From Triticum aestivum (lineage: Eukaryota; Streptophyta; Magnoliopsida; Poales; Poaceae), in contig NC_057794.1 in NCBI RefSeq assembly GCF_018294505.1, forward strand, positions 191,751,201-191,815,200: a stretch of DNA of 64,000 bases. The letters run 5' to 3'. Numbering within the stretch: position 1 is the first letter of the stretch; each line of letters begins with the position of its first letter. The notes under the pieces were generated by a model that made no database searches, was not told the DNA's origin, and saw only the letters and a list, made by a program, of their open reading frames with translations. The position numbers were made by a program, and so were the translations under genes. Below, one piece after another: positions 23,220 through 33,453 of this stretch.

Positions 23220-26200
23220 TTACACAGTAATGATTCTAACACCCATGGAGCCTTGGTGCTGATCATGTTTTGCTCGTGGAAGAGGCTTAGTCAACGGGTC
23301 TGCTACATTCAGATCCGTATGTATCTTGCAAATCTCTATGTCTCCCACCTGGACTAGATCCCGGATGGAATTGAAGCGTCTCTTGATGTGCTTGGTTCTC
23401 TTGTGAAATCTGGATTCCTTTGCCAAGGCAATTGCACCAGTATTGTCACAAAAGATTTTCATTGGACCCGATGCACTAGGTATGACACCTAGATCGGATA
23501 TGAACTCCTTCATCCAGACTCCTTCATTTGCTGCTTCCGAAGCAGCTATGTATTCCGCTTCACACGTAGATCCCGCCACGACGCTTTGTTTAGAACTGCA
23601 CCAACTGACAGCTCCACCGTTTAATGTAAACACGTATCCGGTTTGCGATTTAGAATCGTCCGGATCAGTGTCAAAGCTTGCATCAACGTAACCATTTACG
23701 ATGAGCTCTTTGTCACCTCCATAAACGAGAAACATATCCTTAGTCCTTTTCAGGTATTTCAGGATGTTCTTGACCGCTGTCCAGTGATCCACTCCTGGAT
23801 TACTTTGGTACCTCCCTGCTAGACTTATAGCAAGGCACACATCAGGTCTGGTACACAGCATTGCATACATGATAGAGCCTATGGCTGAAGCATAGGGAAC
23901 ATCTTTCATTTTCTCTCTATCTTCTGCAGTGGTCGGGCATTGAGTCTTACTCAACTTCACACCTTGTAACACAGGCAAGAACCCTTTCTTTGCTTGATCC
24001 ATTTTGAACTTCTTCAAAACTTTGTCAAGGTATGTGCTTTGTGAAAGTCCAATTAAGCGTCTTGATCTATCTCTATAGATCTTAATGCCTAATATGTAAG
24101 CAGCTTCACCGAGGTCTTTCATTGAAAAACTCTTATTCAAGTATCCCTTTATGCTATCCAGAAATTCTATATCATTTCCAATTAGTAATATGTCATCCAC
24201 ATATAATATCAGAAATGCTACAGAGCTCCCACTCACTTTCTTGTAAATACAGGCTTCTCCAAAAGTCTGTATAAAACCAAATGCTTTGATCACACTATCA
24301 AAGCGTTTATTCCAACTCCGAGAGGCTTGCACCAGTCCATAAATGGATCGCTGGAGCTTGCACACTTTGTTAGCTCCCTTTGGATCGACAAAACCTTCTG
24401 GTTGCATCATATACAACTCTTCTTCCAGAAATCCATTCAGGAATGCAGTTTTGACATCCATTTGCCAAATTTCATAATCATAAAATGCGGCAATTGCTAA
24501 CATGATTCGGACAGACTTAAGCATCGCTACGGGTGAGAAGGTCTCATCGTAGTCAATCCCTTGAACTTGTCGAAAACCTTTTGCAACAAGTCGAGCTTTG
24601 TAGACAGTAACATTACCGTCAGCGTCAGTCTTCTTCTTGAAGATCCATTTATTCTCAATTGCTTGCCGATCATCGGGCAAGTCAACCAAAGTCCACACTT
24701 TGTTCTCATACATGGATCCCATCTCAGATTTCATGGCTTCAAGCCATTTCGCGGAATCTGGGCTCACCATCGCTTCTTCATAGTTCGTAGGTTCATCATG
24801 ATCTAGTAGCATGACTTCCAGAACAGGATTACCGTACCACTCTGGTGCGGATCTTACTCTGTTTGATCTACGAGGTTCAGTAGCAACTTGATCTGAAGTT
24901 CTATGATCATCATCATTAACTTCCTCACTAATTGGTTTAGGTGTCACAGAAACCGGTTTCTGTGATGTACTACTTTCCAATAAGGGAGCAGGTACAGTTA
25001 CCTCATCAAGTTCTACTTTCCTCCCACTCACTTCTTTCGAGAGAAACTCCTTCTCTAGAAAGGATCCATTTTTAGCAACGAATGTCTTGCCTTCGGATCT
25101 GTGATAGAAGGTGTACCCAACAGTCTCCTTTGGGTATCCTATGAAGACACATTTCTCCGATTTGGGTTCGAGCTTATCAGGTTGAAGCTTTTTCACATAA
25201 GCATCACAGCCCCAAACTTTAAGAAACGACAACTTTGGTTTCTTGCCAAACCATAGTTCATAAGGCGTCGTCTCAACGGATTTTGATGGTGCCCTATTTA
25301 ACGTGAATGCGGCCGTCTCTAAAGCATAACCCCAAAACGATAGCGGTAAATCTGTAAGAGACATCATAGATCGCACCATATCAAGTAAAGTACGATTACG
25401 ACGTTCGGACACACCATTACGTTGTGGTGTTCCGGGTGGCGTGAGCTGCGAAACTATTCCGCATTGTTTCAAATGTAGACCAAACTCGTAACTCAAATAT
25501 TCTCCTCCACGATCAGATCGTAGAAACTTTATTTTCTTGTTACGATGATTTTCAACTTCACTCTGAAATTCTTTGAACTTTTCAAATGTTTCAGACTTAT
25601 GCTTCATTAAGTAGATATACCCATATCTGCTTAAATCATCTGTGAAGGTGAGAAAATAACGATATCCGCCACGAGCCTCAACATTCATCGGACCACATAC
25701 ATCTGTATGTATGATTTCCAACAAATCTGTTGCTCTCTCCATAGTACCGGAGAACGGCGTTTTAGTCATCTTGCCCATGAGGCACGGTTCGCAAGTACCA
25801 AGTGATTCATAATCAAGTGGTTCCAAAAGTCCATCAGTATGGAGTTTCTTCATGCGCTTTACACCGATATGACCTAAACGGCAGTGCCACAAATAAGTTG
25901 CACTATCATTATCAACTCTGCATCTTTTGGCTTCAACATTATGAATATGTGTATCACTACTATCGAGATTCATCAAAAATAGACCACTCTTCAAGGGTGC
26001 ATGACCATAAAAGATATTACTCATATAAATAGAACAACCATTATTCTCTGATTTAAATGAATAACCGTCTCGCATCAAACAAGATCCAGATATAATGTTC
26101 ATGCTCAACGCTGGCACCAAATAACAATTATTTAGGTCTAATACTAATCCCGAAGGTAGATGTAGAGGTAGCGTGCCGACCGCGATCACATCGACTTTGG

Positions 26201-27206
26201 AACCATTTCCCACGCGCATCGTCACCTCGTCCTTTGCCAGTGTTCGCTTAATCCGTAGTCCCTGTTTCGAGTTGCAAATATTAGCAACAGAACCAGTATC
26301 AAATACCCAGGTGCTACTGCGAGCTCTAGTAAGGTACACATCAATAACATGTATATCACATATACCTTTGTTCACCTTGCCATCCTTCTTATCCGCCAAA
26401 TACTTGGGGCAGTTCCGCTTCCAGTGACCAGTCTGCTTGCAGTAGAAGCACTCAGTTTCAGGCTTAGGTCCAGACTTGGGTTTCTTCTCCTGAGCAGCAA
26501 CTTGCTTGCTGTTCTTCTTGAAGTTCCCCTTCTTCTTCCCTTTGCCCTTTTTCTTGAAACTAGTGGTCTTGTTGACCATCAACACTTGATGCTCCTTCTT
26601 GATTTCTACCTCCGCAGCCTTTAGCATTGCGAAGAGCTCGGGAATTGTCTTATCCATCCCTTGCATATTATAGTTCATCACGAAGCTCTTGTAGCTTGGT
26701 GGAAGTGATTGGAGAATTCTGTCAATGACGCTATCATCCGGAAGATTAACTCCCAGTTGAATCAAGTGATTACAATACCCAGACATCTTGAGTATATGCT
26801 CACTGACAGAACTATTCTCCTCCATCTTGCAGCTATAGAATTTATTGGAGACTTCATATCTCTCAATCCGGGCATTCTGCTGGAATATTAACTTCAACTC
26901 CTGGAACATCTCATATGCCCCATGACGTTCAAAACGTCGTTGAAGTCCCGGTTCTAAGCCGTAAAGCATGGCACATTGAACTATCGAGTAGTCATCAGCT
27001 TTGCTCTGCCAGACGTTCTTAACGTCGTCAGTTGCATCAGCAGCAGGCCTGGCACCCAGCGGTGCTTCCAGGACGTAACTCTTCTGTGCAGCAATGAGGA
27101 TAATCCTCAAGTTACGGACCCAGTCCGTGTAATTGCTACCATCATCTTTCAACTTTGCTTTCTCAAGGAACGCATTAAAATTCAACGGAACAACAGCACG
27201 GGCCAT
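23220..27206 (-). CDS. Copia gag-pol polyprotein, intact (1328 aa)
   Basis: One frame with no stop carries the Copia order gag, protease, integrase, RT, RNase H. Residues 1-250 are gag. A CX2CX4HX4C zinc knuckle is at 253-266 (CFYCKQTGHWKRNC). The protease site DTGS starts at residue 303. The integrase zinc finger lies in HCRLGHIGVKRMKKLH and its HTDVCGP, SDRGGEY and NGVSERRNR motifs supply the catalytic Asp, Asp and Glu. The RT has VYKARLVAKGF and ends in YVDD at 1002-1005. RNase H has DASFDTD near 1171 and its later CEAEY and CDNTGAI motifs. Length is usual for the family. The ATG at 27206 follows the long leader and opens a normal gag N-terminus (MARAVVPLNF). The product should form virus-like particles and make the cDNA. 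It may also serve non-autonomous relatives with compatible signals. Confidence 0.93.
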   Translation of the reverse strand: MARAVVPLNFNAFLEKAKLKDDGSNYTDWVRNLRIILIAAQKSYVLEAPLGARPAADATDDVKNVWQSKADDYSIVQCAMLYGLEPGLQRRFERHGAYEMFQELKLIFQQNARIERYEVSNKFYSCKMEENSSVSEHILKMSGYCNHLIQLGVNLPDDSVIDRILQSLPPSYKSFVMNYNMQGMDKTIPELFAMLKAAEVEIKKEHQVLMVNKTTSFKKKGKGKKKGNFKKNSKQVAAQEKKPKSGPKPETECFYCKQTGHWKRNCPKYLADKKDGKVNKGICDIHVIDVYLTRARSSTWVFDTGSVANICNSKQGLRIKRTLAKDEVTMRVGNGSKVDVIAVGTLPLHLPSGLVLDLNNCYLVPALSMNIISGSCLMRDGYSFKSENNGCSIYMSNIFYGHAPLKSGLFLMNLDSSDTHIHNVEAKRCRVDNDSATYLWHCRLGHIGVKRMKKLHTDGLLEPLDYESLGTCEPCLMGKMTKTPFSGTMERATDLLEIIHTDVCGPMNVEARGGYRYFLTFTDDLSRYGYIYLMKHKSETFEKFKEFQSEVENHRNKKIKFLRSDRGGEYLSYEFGLHLKQCGIVSQLTPPGTPQRNGVSERRNRTLLDMVRSMMSLTDLPLSFWGYALETAAFTLNRAPSKSVETTPYELWFGKKPKLSFLKVWGCDAYVKKLQPDKLEPKSEKCVFIGYPKETVGYTFYHRSEGKTFVAKNGSFLEKEFLSKEVSGRKVELDEVTVPAPLLESSTSQKPVSVTPKPISEEVNDDDHRTSDQVATEPRRSNRVRSAPEWYGNPVLEVMLLDHDEPTNYEEAMVSPDSAKWLEAMKSEMGSMYENKVWTLVDLPDDRQAIENKWIFKKKTDADGNVTVYKARLVAKGFRQVQGIDYDETFSPVAMLKSVRIMLAIAAFYDYEIWQMDVKTAFLNGFLEEELYMMQPEGFVDPKGANKVCKLQRSIYGLVQASRSWNKRFDSVIKAFGFIQTFGEACIYKKVSGSSVAFLILYVDDILLIGNDIEFLDSIKGYLNKSFSMKDLGEAAYILGIKIYRDRSRRLIGLSQSTYLDKVLKKFKMDQAKKGFLPVLQGVKLSKTQCPTTAEDREKMKDVPYASAIGSIMYAMLCTRPDVCLAISLAGRYQSNPGVDHWTAVKNILKYLKRTKDMFLVYGGDKELIVNGYVDASFDTDPDDSKSQTGYVFTLNGGAVSWCSSKQSVVAGSTCEAEYIAASEAANEGVWMKEFISDLGVIPSASGPMKIFCDNTGAIALAKESRFHKRTKHIKRRFNSIRDLVQVGDIEICKIHTDLNVADPLTKPLPRAKHDQHQGSMGVRIITV

Positions 27207-28432
27207 CTATCTACAATCAACATAAACAAGCAAGATACTATCAGGGACTAAGTTCATGATAAATTTAAGTTCAATTAATCATATTACTTAAGAACTCCCA
27301 CTTAGATAGACATCCCTCTAATCATCTAAGTGATCACGTGATCCAAATCAACTAAACCATAACCGATCATCACGTGAAATGGAGTAGTTTTCAATGGTGA
27401 ACATCGCTATGTTGATCATATCTACTATATGATTCACGCTCGACCTTTCGGTCTCAGTGTTCCGAGGCCATATCTGCATATGCTAGGCTCGTCAAGTTTA
27501 ACCTGAGTATTCTGCGTGTGCAAAACTGGCTTGCACCCGTTGTAGATGGACGTAGAGCTTATCACACCCGATCATCACGTGGTGTCTGGGCACGACGAAC
27601 TTTGGCAACGGTGCATACTCAGGGAGAACACTTTTTATCTTGAAATTTAGTGAGAGATCATCTTATAATGCTACCGTCAATCAAAGCAAGATAAGATGCA
27701 TAAAAGATAAACATCACATGCAATCAATATAAGTGATATGATATGGCCATCATCATCTTGTGCTTGTGATCTCCATCTCCGAAGCACCGTCATGATCACC
27801 ATCGTCACCGGCGCGACACCTTGATCTCCATCGTAGCATCGTTGTCGTCTCGCCAATCTTATGCTTCTACGACTATCGCTACCGCTTAGTGATAAAGTAA
27901 AGCATTACAGGGCGATTGCATTGCATACAATAAAGCGACAACCATATGGCTCCTGCCAGTTGCCGATAACTTGGTTACAAAACATGATCATCTCATACAA
28001 TAAAATTTAGCATCATGCCTTGACCATATCACATCACAACATGCCCTGCAAAAACAAGTTAGACGTCCTCTACTTTGTTTGTTGCAAGTTTTACGTGGCT
28101 GCTACGGGCTTAAGCAAGAACCAATCTTACCTACGCATCAAAACCACAACGATAGTTTGTCAAGTTGGTGCTGTTTTAACCTTCGCAAGGACCGGGCGTA
28201 GCCACACTCGGTTCAACTAAAGTTGGAGAAACTGACACCCGCCAGCCACCTGTGTGCAAAGCACGGCGGTAGAACCAGTCTCGCGTAAGCGTACGCGTAA
28301 TGTCGGTCCGGGCCGCTTCATCCAACAATACCGCCGAACCAAAGTATGACATGCTGGTAAGCAGTATGACTTATATCGCCCACAACTCACTTGTGTTCTA
28401 CTCGTGCATATAACATCAAACCATAAAACCTA
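27207..28432 (-). other. Untranslated leader of the Angela-like element
   Basis: There are 1.2 kb between the primer site and the gag start. No frame over about 70 codons is convincing. Long leaders holding dimerisation and packaging signals are normal in BARE/Angela elements. Confidence 0.7.
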
Positions 28433-28445
28433 GGCTCGGATGCCA
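28433..28445 (-). promoter_or_regulatory. Primer binding site of the Angela-like element (tRNA-Met type)
   Basis: On the - strand TGGCATCCGAGCC lies next to the LTR end. The consensus is TGGTATCAGAGCC, so there are two mismatches. Confidence 0.75.
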
Positions 28446-28446
28446 C

Positions 28447-30187
28447 TGTTGGGGAACGTAGTAATTTCAAAAAAATTCCTACGCACACGCAAGATCATGG
28501 TGATGCATAGCAACGAGAGGGGAGAGTGTTGTCTACGTACCCTCGTAGACCGAAGCGGAAGCGTTGACGCAACGTAGAGGAAGTAGTCGTACGTCTTCCC
28601 GGTCCAACCGATCCAAGCACCGTTACTCCGGCACCTCCGAGTTCTTGGCACACGTTCAGCTCGATGACGCTCCCCGGGCTCCGATCCAGCAAAGCTTCGG
28701 GGAGGAGTTCCGTCAGCACGACGGCGTGGTGACGATCTTGATGTTCAACCGTCGCAGGGCTTCGCCTAAGCACCGCTACAATATGACCGAGGTGGAATAT
28801 GGTGGAGGGGGGCACCGCACACGGCTAAGGAACGATCACGAAGATCAACTTGTGTGTTCTAGGGTGCCCCCTTGCCCCCGTATATAAAGGAGCCAAGGGG
28901 AGGGGGCGGCCGGCCAAGGAGGGCGCGCCAAGGGGGAGTCCTACTCCCACCGGGAGTAGGACTCCCTTCTTTCCTAGTTGGAGAAGGAGAAGTGGGAAAG
29001 AGGAGGAAGAGGGAAAGGAAAGGGGGGGCGCCGCCCCCTCTCCTTGTCCTATTCGGACTAGGGAGGGGAGGGGCGCGCGGCCACCTCTTGCCTCCTTTCC
29101 TCTTCTCCCTTAGGGCCCATGTAGGCCCAATAACCCCCGGGGGGGTTCCGGTAACCCCCCGGTACTCCGGTAAAATCCCGATTTCACCCGGAACGATTCC
29201 GATATCCAAATATAGGCTTCCAATATATCGATCTTTATGTCTCGACCATTTCGAGACTCCTCGTCATGTCCATGATCACATCCGGGACTCCGAACAACCT
29301 TCGGTACATCAAAATACATAAACTCATAATGAAACTGTCATCGTAACGTTAAGCGTGCGGACCCTACGGTTCGAGAACAATGTAGACATGACCGAGACAC
29401 GTCTCCGGTCAATAACCAATAGCGGAACCTGGATGCTCATATTGGTTCCTACATATTCTACGAAGATCTTTATCGGTCAGACCGCATAACAACATACGTT
29501 GTTCCCTTTGTCATCGGTATGTTACTTGCCCGAGATTCGATCGTCGGTATCTCAATACCTAGTTCAATCTCGTTACCGGCAAGTCTCTTTACTCGTTCCG
29601 TAATACATCATCTCACAACTAACTCATTAGTTGCAATGCTTGCAAGGCTTATGTGATGTGCATTACCGAGAGGGCCCAGAGATACCTCTCCGACAATCGG
29701 AGTGACAAATCCTAATCTCGAAATACGCCAACCAAACATGTACCTTTGGAGACACCTATGGAGCACCTTTATAATCACCCAGTTACGTTGTGACGTTTGG
29801 TAGCACACAAAGTGTTCCTCCGGCAAACGGGAGTTGCATAATCTCATAGTCATAGGAACATGTATAAGTCATGAAGAAAGCAATAGCAACATACTAAACG
29901 ATCAGGTGCTAAGCTAATGGAATGGGTCATGCCAATCAGATCATTCACCTAATGATGTGATCCCGTTAACCAAATAACAACTCTTTGTCCATGGTTAGGA
30001 AACATAACCATCTTTGATTAATGAGCTAGTCAAGTAGAAGCATACTAGTGACACTCTGTTTGTCTATGTATTCACATATGTATTATGTTTCCGGTTAATA
30101 CAATTCTAGCATGAATAATAAACATTTATCATGATATAAGGAAATAAATAATAACTTTATTATTGCCTCTAGGGCATATTTCCTTCA
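28447..30187 (-). repeat. 5' LTR of the Angela-like element
   Basis: 1741 bp. It starts TGAAGGAAATATGCCC at 30187 on the - strand and ends CCCCAACA at 28447. It carries the promoter that would drive the element. Confidence 0.93.
28881..28890 (-). promoter_or_regulatory. TATA box of the Angela-like 5' LTR
   Basis: CCTTTATATA on the - strand, inside the 5' LTR. The same box is kept in the 3' LTR (21881-21890) and in the fragment at the window start (about 376-388). Confidence 0.7.
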
Positions 30188-30192
30188 CTTGT
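30188..30192. repeat. CTTGT target-site duplication, right of Angela element
   Basis: Exact copy of 21442-21446. Confidence 0.93.
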
Positions 30193-30230
30193 AGCGTTAA
30201 ACACCGAAGGATTAAGGGTCATTATATCTT

Positions 30231-30304
30231 GACTAGTAAGTGTGCACGTGCAACACACGTCTATTTGGACTAATAAGTGTGCACGTGCAACACACGTCTA
30301 TTTG
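30231..30304. repeat. Two tandem 37-bp copies of a Helitron-like 3' terminus
   Basis: GACTAGTAAGTGTGCACGTG and what follows is repeated as GACTAATAAGTGTGCACGTG, each unit 37 bp (30231-30267 and 30268-30304), with one mismatch. Read on the - strand each unit ends with a short palindrome (TGCACGTGCA) and then CTAG or TTAG followed by T. This is the form of a Helitron 3' end. Confidence 0.8.
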
Positions 30305-33172
30305 GATTAACACATTATACTAAACTTAATACAAGACAATTTATTCATAAATTTGAAATTTCCCTATAAAGTACACAATCTCTCATTCCCAACTTGTACA
30401 AATAATTTGTAATATCGTTTCTCCTTAATCAACATGCCTCCTGTATTAAAAGACCACCCACTTTTTCCAATGTATAAAACTCAAAATTATTTAGAAGATT
30501 CATCATGATTCTTCATATGCACACATTTATGCAAGTATAATCACACATGAAATTGTCACTTAGGACAAGCTAAGGAAGTGTTTCAGTGCCAACAAACTCC
30601 AATCAAGAATTATTATTACAATTAAGTGTCAACCACAATAGTGGGAAGAGACATCTATGGTTTGTTGAAAAGAGGAAGCAATTGTCAGATAGAGAAATGT
30701 AGAGATGTCTTGACTGCATAGAATCAGCTGTGAAACAAGACAAAAAAATGCTAGTTGGACCATCTGATTCTACTATTGCACCACAAGTGTCGTAATGTCT
30801 GCAAGCAAGAAAAGTGACTTGCTTTATTATGAAAATAGAATATGTAAACCAAATAAAAAATATAGTGATAAATTGCATAATTATACTTGTTATTCACTTG
30901 ACAAAAGCATTAATATGACAACTTGGAACAGTTACTTGAGTACTACACATTTCTTTAAGGGCTAAACATTCTGAAATTTTGACAATATAAGAAATATCCT
31001 CTCAGTTTGTAGTAATAATGATACGAAGATAAATAATTTGGAAATGGTCTTCAACATGCGTAGGATACCACTTGTAAAAATAACAGTGGCGAAAAAAGGC
31101 CAACAAATGCCGGTTTAGAAAGAAAAAACTGCAGACATGCTTCCAATTTTAGCAACTCTAGTGGATAAAACATACCTTACCTCTCAAGTCAGGAAATAGT
31201 CAAATGAAAAAATGTACTTCTTATAAGTATTAGAGATGAAGTCATAAGGATCATGATTTAAGATATTTGGAGAAACATGGCTGGTCTCTCTGTATGATGC
31301 GAACTCGTCACTTCTACCAAAGTGGTCGTGCGTAGTATGTAATGTAGAGTGCAATAATAAAATGAAATAAATGATATGAGAATTTACCATGACCACAAAA
31401 TATCCTACATTCGTCATCATCATAATCAACATACATTTTTTGCTTCTCTTGTATGTGGTCCAAGTTTTCTATCAGGAAAACATGTTAACTCAACTGTAAA
31501 TAAGGATGGTATGAAAATGCGCATGTAAAATTACAATTGTCATGTATCTGCTGGACAAACAAATAACACTTATGCAAACTTCAGGTTTTTTTAGTAAAAG
31601 TTATGCGAACTTTAGTTTCTTTTCACTAAAACTTATGCAAACTTCTGGGTTTTTTTCAGTATAACGTAATTTCATGACTGCAAGTAAGGTTTAGATTCAG
31701 TGAATTTGTCTGTGAGTTTAATGTGTAGTCGTGAGTTGGCCATGTAACAACCGGTAGTCAGTACTTAAGAAAACAGGGATATCTATCACAGGTACGCCAA
31801 AATCGGAGGAAAAATAAAGAAAAAAAGAAGGCATTGGTTGCCTGAAACCCAACTGTGTGTGCTCCAGCGCTCCTCTGTTTCTTATTGCCTCATCTCTAGT
31901 TCTTGTACTTCTAGATGTGTCACCACCGGCGAGGTAGCGATGACAGTAAAAAAACAACACTCGGTACTTACCTATTAGTGCATGCGTGCGACGCGTTCAC
32001 GTGAAGGCGAGCACCTCCGTCGTTAAAGCCTACGAGCAGCCGCAGTGACCGTGTCCTCTCACCAGCTAGGCGGCATTGTCGACGCAGGTGAGTCAGTCGT
32101 CCAACTTTGAGGCGGCGGCCTCCACGCACCAGGGCGTGGGGAGTTCCAACGTCCGACGAAGGTAGGATGTCTTTGAACGACATCGTCCACGCATGAGTAC
32201 TGGACAAGCGTGTCCAACGGAGCAGCACGCGTCAGAGTTGAGGGAGTTGGCGGTGGCTTCGGGCGAGTGAGATGGGGCCGTGATTAGCTTCACCTGCTGC
32301 ATAATGGCCGAGACCAGGCGAATCTACATGCATGGCCCGCTTATACTGGTTCAGGATACCCAACGTTGCCCCCACTTGAAGGGCGTCGGCGGTGGGTGGT
32401 TGTCAGCGTGGGTGTTATGGACGCAGCTGAAGTCGACGCGGATGCCGGTGGTTCCGGGAGAGCATGCCCAGGACGTGGACGAAGTCGTTGCAGTCAGTAG
32501 AAGAGTGACCTGGCCTCTAGGCAGAAGACGAAGGCGGCGACGACACGTGTGTGTGTTCGGAGGAAGCCGCAGCTCCTCCTCGCGTGTCTCCCACTGTGGC
32601 TTGCGTGGGTGGTGGGCTGGTGACGGCAGGTGACTCGCAATCGCGATTCCCTGATAGGAGACGATAGAATGCGCTCGTGATTAGTTTTCTGCTAATAATT
32701 AGATGCATTCGTGATTAGTTATCTAATAGGATGCATCCGTGATTAGTTTCCTAATAATTAGATGCGTCTGTGATTAATTTTCTAATAGGATGCGCTCGTG
32801 ATTATTTCCTAATAATAGGATGCGCGCGTGATCATTTTTCTAATAATAGGATGCGTCTGTGATTAGTTTTCTAATAATAGGATGCGTTTGTGATTAGTTT
32901 CATAATAATTAGATGCGCCCGTGATTAGTTTCTTAATAGGATGTGTCCGTGATTATAGTTTTCTAATTGACCAGGCACTTTCATATTTTTCTTCATGGTG
33001 GAGTACGGTCAGTCAATGTAAATTGCTAAGTGCACACAGAGAACATATTACGTTAAGGCTAGGCGTTAGATTGAGTTTAGTGGGATTAATCATGCGGTGG
33101 TCATGTATTCGTGTATGTTTTGTGGGGTGCATTTATAGAAGATAATGTTTGCTCTTTTATAAATAGTATAGA
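30233..33172 (-). mobile_element. Probable non-autonomous Helitron upstream of EMC1
   Basis: Read on the - strand, one end is A|TCTATACTATTTATAAAAGAG (33172 downwards). The other is a hairpin followed by CTAG|T (30233-30236). TC and CTAG termini placed between host A and T, a 3' hairpin and no target duplication are Helitron hallmarks. The element is about 2.9 kb. Inside are AT-rich sequence, a GC-rich portion (31970-32640) and a minisatellite. No Rep/helicase motif is visible, so it would be non-autonomous. The GC-rich portion may be captured host sequence, but I cannot name a donor. The end assignment rests on motifs only. Confidence 0.5.
32668..32969. repeat. Minisatellite, about 10 units of 28-34 bp
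   Basis: Ten imperfect units follow one another, each starting ATGCG(C/T)... with the core GTGATTAGTTTTCTAATA and ending in AATTAG or AATAGG. Unit lengths are near 34, 28, 31, 28, 30, 31, 31, 31, 28 and 28 bp. The variation comes mainly from one or two copies of the TAA step. No coding frame runs through it. Confidence 0.88.
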
Positions 33173-33453
33173 TGATGGATGGTTCTGATTGTTTGGATCT
33201 GTCCTTTTTTTTTATAGGGATAGTAGATAGATAGATAATTTTTTTTCCGTTGCGCACACGGGCACTGTGTTAGTAAACCGAAAGGGAGGAAGTAGTTCTC
33301 AGAGAAACACGAGCCAAGCCGGCCGCTGGTACCTAGCCCCCTACATCCCAACTCCGCTATGAGCCTATGACTCCAATCCCTGAACTCGAGCAGTAAACGA
33401 CACCACCCAGACGGCCCCCTCAGATCAGAGGTCGAATCCGAACCCCGTCGGCG
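33173..33453 (+). promoter_or_regulatory. EMC1 upstream region and 5' UTR
   Basis: Only 281 bp separate the Helitron end from the EMC1 ATG. The distal part has GATA repeats (about 33224-33236) and a second Helitron-like terminus (hairpin CCGTTGCGCACACGG, then GTGTTAG|T near 33273), pointing the other way. The proximal 170 bp are GC-rich without a clear TATA box, as often seen for housekeeping genes. Promoter function here is inferred. Confidence 0.4.

Larger units (their letters stand above)
21447..30187 (-). mobile_element. Complete Angela/BARE-like Ty1/Copia retrotransposon
   Basis: The element is 8741 bp on the - strand: 5' LTR 30187-28447, primer site, leader of about 1.2 kb, one uninterrupted gag-pol ORF (27206-23220), polypurine tract and 3' LTR 23186-21447. 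Target duplication is CTTGT on both sides. The LTR ends (TGAAGGAAATATGCCC ... CTACGTTCCCCAACA on the - strand) are those of the Angela/WIS/BARE group. By eye the two LTRs differ at roughly 25-30 of 1740 positions, nearly all transitions. The insertion is therefore recent compared with the decayed Gypsy element. All parts needed for autonomy are present. Confidence 0.93.

Noticed and set aside
30231..30304. CRISPR-like direct repeats
   Set aside because: Only two adjacent copies with no spacer, in a plant nuclear genome; explained as a duplicated transposon end.
33158..33166. TATAAATAG as the EMC1 TATA box
   Set aside because: It belongs to the Helitron-like terminus and lies about 290 bp before the ATG. 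Without a mapped transcription start it is not a supported promoter element.
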